Assembly: GCA_001414345.1 (NCBI GenBank)
Contig: LLCB01000020.1
Span: 1 to 64,000 of the forward strand
DNA: 64,000 nt
From: Hymenoscyphus infarciens
Lineage: Eukaryota > Ascomycota > Leotiomycetes > Helotiales > Helotiaceae
Direction: 5' to 3'
Each line of letters starts with the position of its first letter. Within the stretch, counting starts at the first letter, position 1. Below are positions 60,240-64,000 of the stretch, in pieces. Made by a program: the position numbers and the translations under genes. The notes below the pieces were generated by a model. The model searched no databases and was not told where the DNA came from. It saw nothing but the letters and a program-made list of their open reading frames with translations.

Positions 60240-60733
60240 TTAATGCCTGTCGCTCATTACCACACAATGGAACGTGAATCTTTCATCCGCACTTCCTACA
60301 CTTGGCTTCTTGCTAGCAGTGGGCGACTAGCTTCCTTGAAGGCCCCCGAGATAATCCACCCCGTGAACTTCCCAATGGAGATATCCTCCTTCCTATCAGA
60401 GGCCTTTGAAATACTTGCTCTGTGGGCCAAGATCTCGGGGGTGAAGTTGGAAATTCTTTCTGCGGCAAGGGAAATAATCGTGTCTTTGAAATCCATGCAA
60501 ACGGTGGCAAAGAGGGCAGAAGAGAAAATACACCAATTATGTGCAGACTCTGAACCAAATACTGCATCACAACGAGTCTAACGTGCTCTAAGGCGCGATT
60601 TTCCTACCATGTGTCAAGTACTATAGAGGCTCCGCCACTTGTTTATATATACCCCATTTGTGCCGCAATTAATTAGGTCCTGACTCCAGATCCATTCTCA
60701 CCGCATCATTCCAAAGCCATTTTTTCATTCATC

Positions 60734-63700
60734 ATGCGGCCGCTCCTTCACAGCCAGAGCTTGTCTCCAAGCGAACTCGCTCGCTTCTCCGCCGTTAGTC
60801 AGGGGATTGCGATCCAGCCCGCTTTCGACCTCGTCCATCGCGCTTTTGAGGACAAAGCACATTCGCAAGCCAATGATGTAGCAGTAGAGCACGATGGGAC
60901 GACGACCACTTATGGGGAGCTGGATCGTAAGGCAAATCTCTTGGCTAATCACTTGATTGCTCAGGGGTTGAAGGCGGGTGAGAAGGTGTGCTTGGTGGCG
61001 CAGAGGAGTATCCCTATGGTCGTGGGGATCTTTGCGATTTTGAAGGCGGGGTGTCAATATGTCCCGCTGGATGGAGGGGTTGTCCCGGAGCTTTTGCTCA
61101 GTCATGTTGTTGCGAATACCAAGGCGACTGTTGTTCTTTGCTTACAACGATATTTTGAGAAAGTCAAGGTATGTCGTCCTATCCTTGAATTCTGATCATT
61201 CCGGGAATGAATGTGCACGGTTACTTTAGAAGCTCTGAGCCAGAAGCTATATTGCGCTGCAAGACTTGGAGAGACCCCTTTCATACAGATAAAACAAACT
61301 GACTGAGATTTTGTTGTTTAGCGCTGCACTACCAACCAATCTATTGTGGCACTCGATGTCAGTTTAGAGAATGAATTTTCATCCTCCTCTGACATGCCTG
61401 TCGTTGCAGTCACACCCGCAAGTGGTGCCTACGTTATCTACACATCAGGTAAGTAGTTCAACTTGTCGTTGAATCAATCTATCTAAGCGATTCTAGGAAC
61501 AACCGGAACTCCAAAGGGGGTTGACGTCACGCACCAAAATGTTACCAATTTACTCTGTCTACGACCCGGGTCCTTGGGAATCCAACGTGGCACGATCGTG
61601 CCCCAACTACTTTCTGTTTCCTTTGACATGGGTAAATATCAAATACTTCCCTGCTCGTCTATGCGGCACTGTTGCTAATGTTTATTTTTAGGTCAGTGGG
61701 AGATCCTTGGCACTTTGCTTAATGGGGGAACGTTGCTACTAAGGACTTCTGATTGGAGTGCTGCGCTTAAACGGGTATGTATATATGCACTCTTTTTGCT
61801 CTTTATTGGCTGCCGATCTGTGAGTGCAGATAAAAGCCATTTGGCTTTCGGTCCCCCACAATGCAGATTCTTTGCAGCGCGATGGGGTGGAAGCGAGTTC
61901 GGAAAGGAGGGGCTTCTCTCTGCACATCATTCCTCCAGAAACTCTCGGCTACTTGATACCTTCCAGAAGCCATTGGAGGAGCGGTGATTTTGCATGAACT
62001 AGCTAGGAGAATCGAACTGCCGAGTCTTGATTCTCCCCGTGCGGCTCACAAGATGCTCCTAAGCCTCTTACGGTTCTCCTTGATGGGGGAAAAGGGAAGA
62101 GTATGCAGGGTACTGTACTGCCACGACACTCCACCTGTACTTCTTGGAGTGTCAAGCCTCCCAGTCTGGAGAAAGCCCCAGACACAATTTCTTCTTCCCG
62201 GGACGCTAAACACGTGGAAAGTCTAAACTGACACTTAATAAAAAGGCGCATGTAGTAATTGCCACACCCTCGATCCTTGCTACACTGCAGCGAGAATCAT
62301 ATCCCAGCATACACACAGTCGCTCTAGCCGGCGAACCTTGTCCCAAATCGTAAGTCGTGGCATCAGCCCCAAGAATCAAGTGCGTGGCTAATTATAGAAC
62401 TTCAGACTTGCGGATGATTGGTCTCAACACGTCAATCTCTACAATTGCTGCGGACCTACGGAGGTCACTATTGTTAATACCATGGGCCGACATGTATCGG
62501 GTACCACGCTGTCGATTGGAGGCCCGAACCCGAATACTAATGTTTATATCCTTGATGAGGATGAGAATCCCGTTGCGGTGGGTGAAATTGGGGTTATGTG
62601 GGCTGGAGGGAGGTGTGTTTCGAGAGGGTATGTCGGGATGCCGGAGTTGACTGAGACGAAGTTTAAGCGGGATAAGTTTGTTGATGATGGGTGAGTTTGT
62701 TTTTTGGGTGAGAGTCAAACTGATGTAATGATATACTGATGATTTGGGATTTAGATCTTTGATGTTCAATACTGGGGATCTAGGGCGATGGCTTGAGAAT
62801 GGTACTTTGGAGAATCATGGTCGAGTTGATGACCAGGTGAAGATTAAGGTTAGTACTCTTTTGATGGGATTTGAATGGGATATTCTGACTCGAAATAGGG
62901 ATTTAGAGTTGAACTTGATGGCGTTTCGGCTGCGATTGAGGTAAGTGTTTCAATACTCTCTTTCGGGTTTGAGAACTCGTGATACTTGGGTCTAAAGAAC
63001 ACGGATGTACCACTTCCGCGAGACTTCTCTTAGAATCAGGAGTGGACAGCTACGTGGTTTGGATATCAGTGGCGAATTTCTGCACCCGGTGGTGTCATTT
63101 AGCCTGCCCAAACACTTGCTAATAGCCGATTTAGAAAGTTGCAGGGGTCACCAGAGCGTGTGCAATCCTACACGAGTGTACTCTCTGGGGATTCTACTCA
63201 GGACCATCATATTTGGATGAAGCTTTCATCAAAGCCGTCGTCACAAAACACCAGCCATACTATTCAGTTCCAGAAAAATGGGAACATCGTTCAATCCTCC
63301 CACTCACCTCCAATGGAAAGACCGACCGCAAGGCACTCATAGCCTCCATAGGCAAGCCTCAACTAACAGTCGCAAGCGAAAACGAAAAACAACTCCTGGA
63401 GCAAGTCATCGACCTCAGCCAACCCAAAAAAGCACATGTTCAAATCAACACCAGACCAGCCGAATCAGAATCCTCATCTTCCACCAATTCGCTTAAAGAA
63501 ACCGACTATTCGTTACCAGAGAAAAATGGAAGACATGTTCTTCGTTCTGTTCGACACCGAGTTTTCTCACTCTACCGAAGGTTCTTTACGCTGGTTACGA
63601 TTGTTAATTTTGCTACACTGGTTGGGATTATGGTTTCGCCGAGGACGCGGAGGTTGGAGTATGTTGCTACTGTTATTGCGAGTAATTTGACGGCAAGTGT

Positions 63701-64000
63701 GCTTTTCAGACAGGAGTATGTTGTTAATTTGTTGTTTTGGATCGCTTGTTCGGTGCCTGTTTCTGGTGAGTCATTTTCTCATATTTGGAACTACTCAGAG
63801 AATGGAAGTAAGCTGACTTTGGAACAGCTCCTCTCTGGATTCGGCGAAACTGCGCCAAAGTATACCACATCGGAGGCTTGCATAGTGGGTTCGCGGTCGG
63901 TTCTGTAACTTGGCTGCTCGTGTTCACCGTCATGGCTACCATCCAAAAAGCATCACCAGCTGTTTTGACCGTAACATACGTCCTCGACTGCCTGCTTCTC
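60734..64000 (+). CDS. tmpL: TmpL-like adenylation domain / multi-span membrane redox protein, 5' part (runs off window)
   Basis: Ten exons in the window: 60,734-61,168, 61,322-61,448, 61,497-61,631, 61,692-61,774, 62,246-62,349, 62,406-62,690, 62,755-62,848, 62,899-62,940, 63,135-63,765 and 63,828-64,000 (703 codons so far, frame kept throughout). Residues about 35-500 form an NRPS-type adenylation domain: A2 LKAGCQYVPLD, A3 YTSGTTGTPKG, A5 NCCGPTE, A7 FNTGDLGRW, A8 GRVDDQVKIKGFRVEL, A10 NGKTDRKAL. No carrier-protein domain follows. A Ser-rich linker leads to membrane spans (FTLVTIVNFATLVGIMV, VVNLLFWIACSVPVS, GFAVGSVTWLLVFTVMAT, and a fourth at the edge). This is the layout of TmpL, a fungal protein with a C-terminal FAD/NAD(P) reductase module, linked to redox balance. 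The reductase part would lie beyond 64,000. Intron 4 is unusually long (471 nt, AAG acceptor). Confidence 0.85.

Larger units (their letters stand above)
57518..60733. other. 3.2-kb spacer with MITEs
   Basis: G-runs at 57,650-57,668 and 58,801-58,809, two 134-bp MITE copies and one partial. Frames at 57,907-58,686 and 60,087-60,581 are open but lack motifs, and the latter overlaps a MITE. Region 60,600-60,733 should hold the promoter of the TmpL-like gene. Confidence 0.5.

Noticed and set aside
60087..60581. 164-residue open frame upstream of the TmpL-like gene
   Set aside because: Its first third overlaps a MITE, the opposite strand is open too, and no motif is seen.
62020..62110. Possible tRNA in intron 4 of the TmpL-like gene (B-box-like AGTTCGATTC on the minus strand)
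   Set aside because: No T-stem, D-arm or acceptor pairing can be drawn around it.

Overview
The window reads as nuclear DNA of a filamentous ascomycete (Pezizomycotina; a leotiomycete is my guess, not proven). The evidence is short introns (48-98 nt typical) with CTAAC-like branch points, a dispersed 5S rRNA gene, a TmpL-like adenylating membrane protein, and transposons damaged in the way repeat-induced point mutation (RIP) does it.

Region 1 (about 1-28,400) is an AT-rich repeat block with no intact gene. CA and TG dinucleotides are scarce, TA is everywhere, and transposon reading frames are cut by TAG/TAA while staying in frame. It holds: a Copia element (5' end outside the window; 3' LTR 5495-5952); a low-copy repeat called R1 here (5953-7207, with copies near 22,470-23,370 and 27,614-28,390); an inverted fragment of the first Copia (7303-8851); remnants of a third Copia (8852-10,002 and 20,475-21,258); a second full-length Copia (10,003-20,474) with a 5.1-kb LINE nested inside it (12,991-18,057); a tandem array of a roughly 0.8-kb unit (23,765-25,345); and a long inverted repeat of the same unit (about 26,065-27,613).

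Region 2 (28,500-64,000) is ordinary gene-bearing euchromatin. In order: a J-domain-like protein (+); a frameshifted crotonase with a leader peptide (-); an MFS exporter (-); two unrecognised proteins (+); a CTD-kinase-type cyclin (+); a 2-kb spacer with regularly spaced small palindromes; a small unrecognised protein (-); an eroded gene (-); a 5S rRNA gene (+); a kinesin with a large motor insert (-); a TBC/Rab-GAP (-); a ubiquitin E2 with a GC-AG intron (-); the signal peptidase subunit SEC11 (-); a six-span FAR-17a/AIG1-like membrane protein (+); a 3.2-kb spacer with 134-bp Stowaway-like MITEs; and the 5' ten exons of a TmpL-like gene (+) that runs off the right edge.

The genes are mostly housekeeping functions (cell cycle, vesicle traffic, secretion, ubiquitin) and do not form one pathway. 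The crotonase relic plus MFS pair and the TmpL-like gene are the only accessory or metabolic loci. Exon boundaries were set by hand from reading frame, splice motifs and family conservation. Transposon edges are accurate to a few bases where both repeats are visible and to tens of bases elsewhere.
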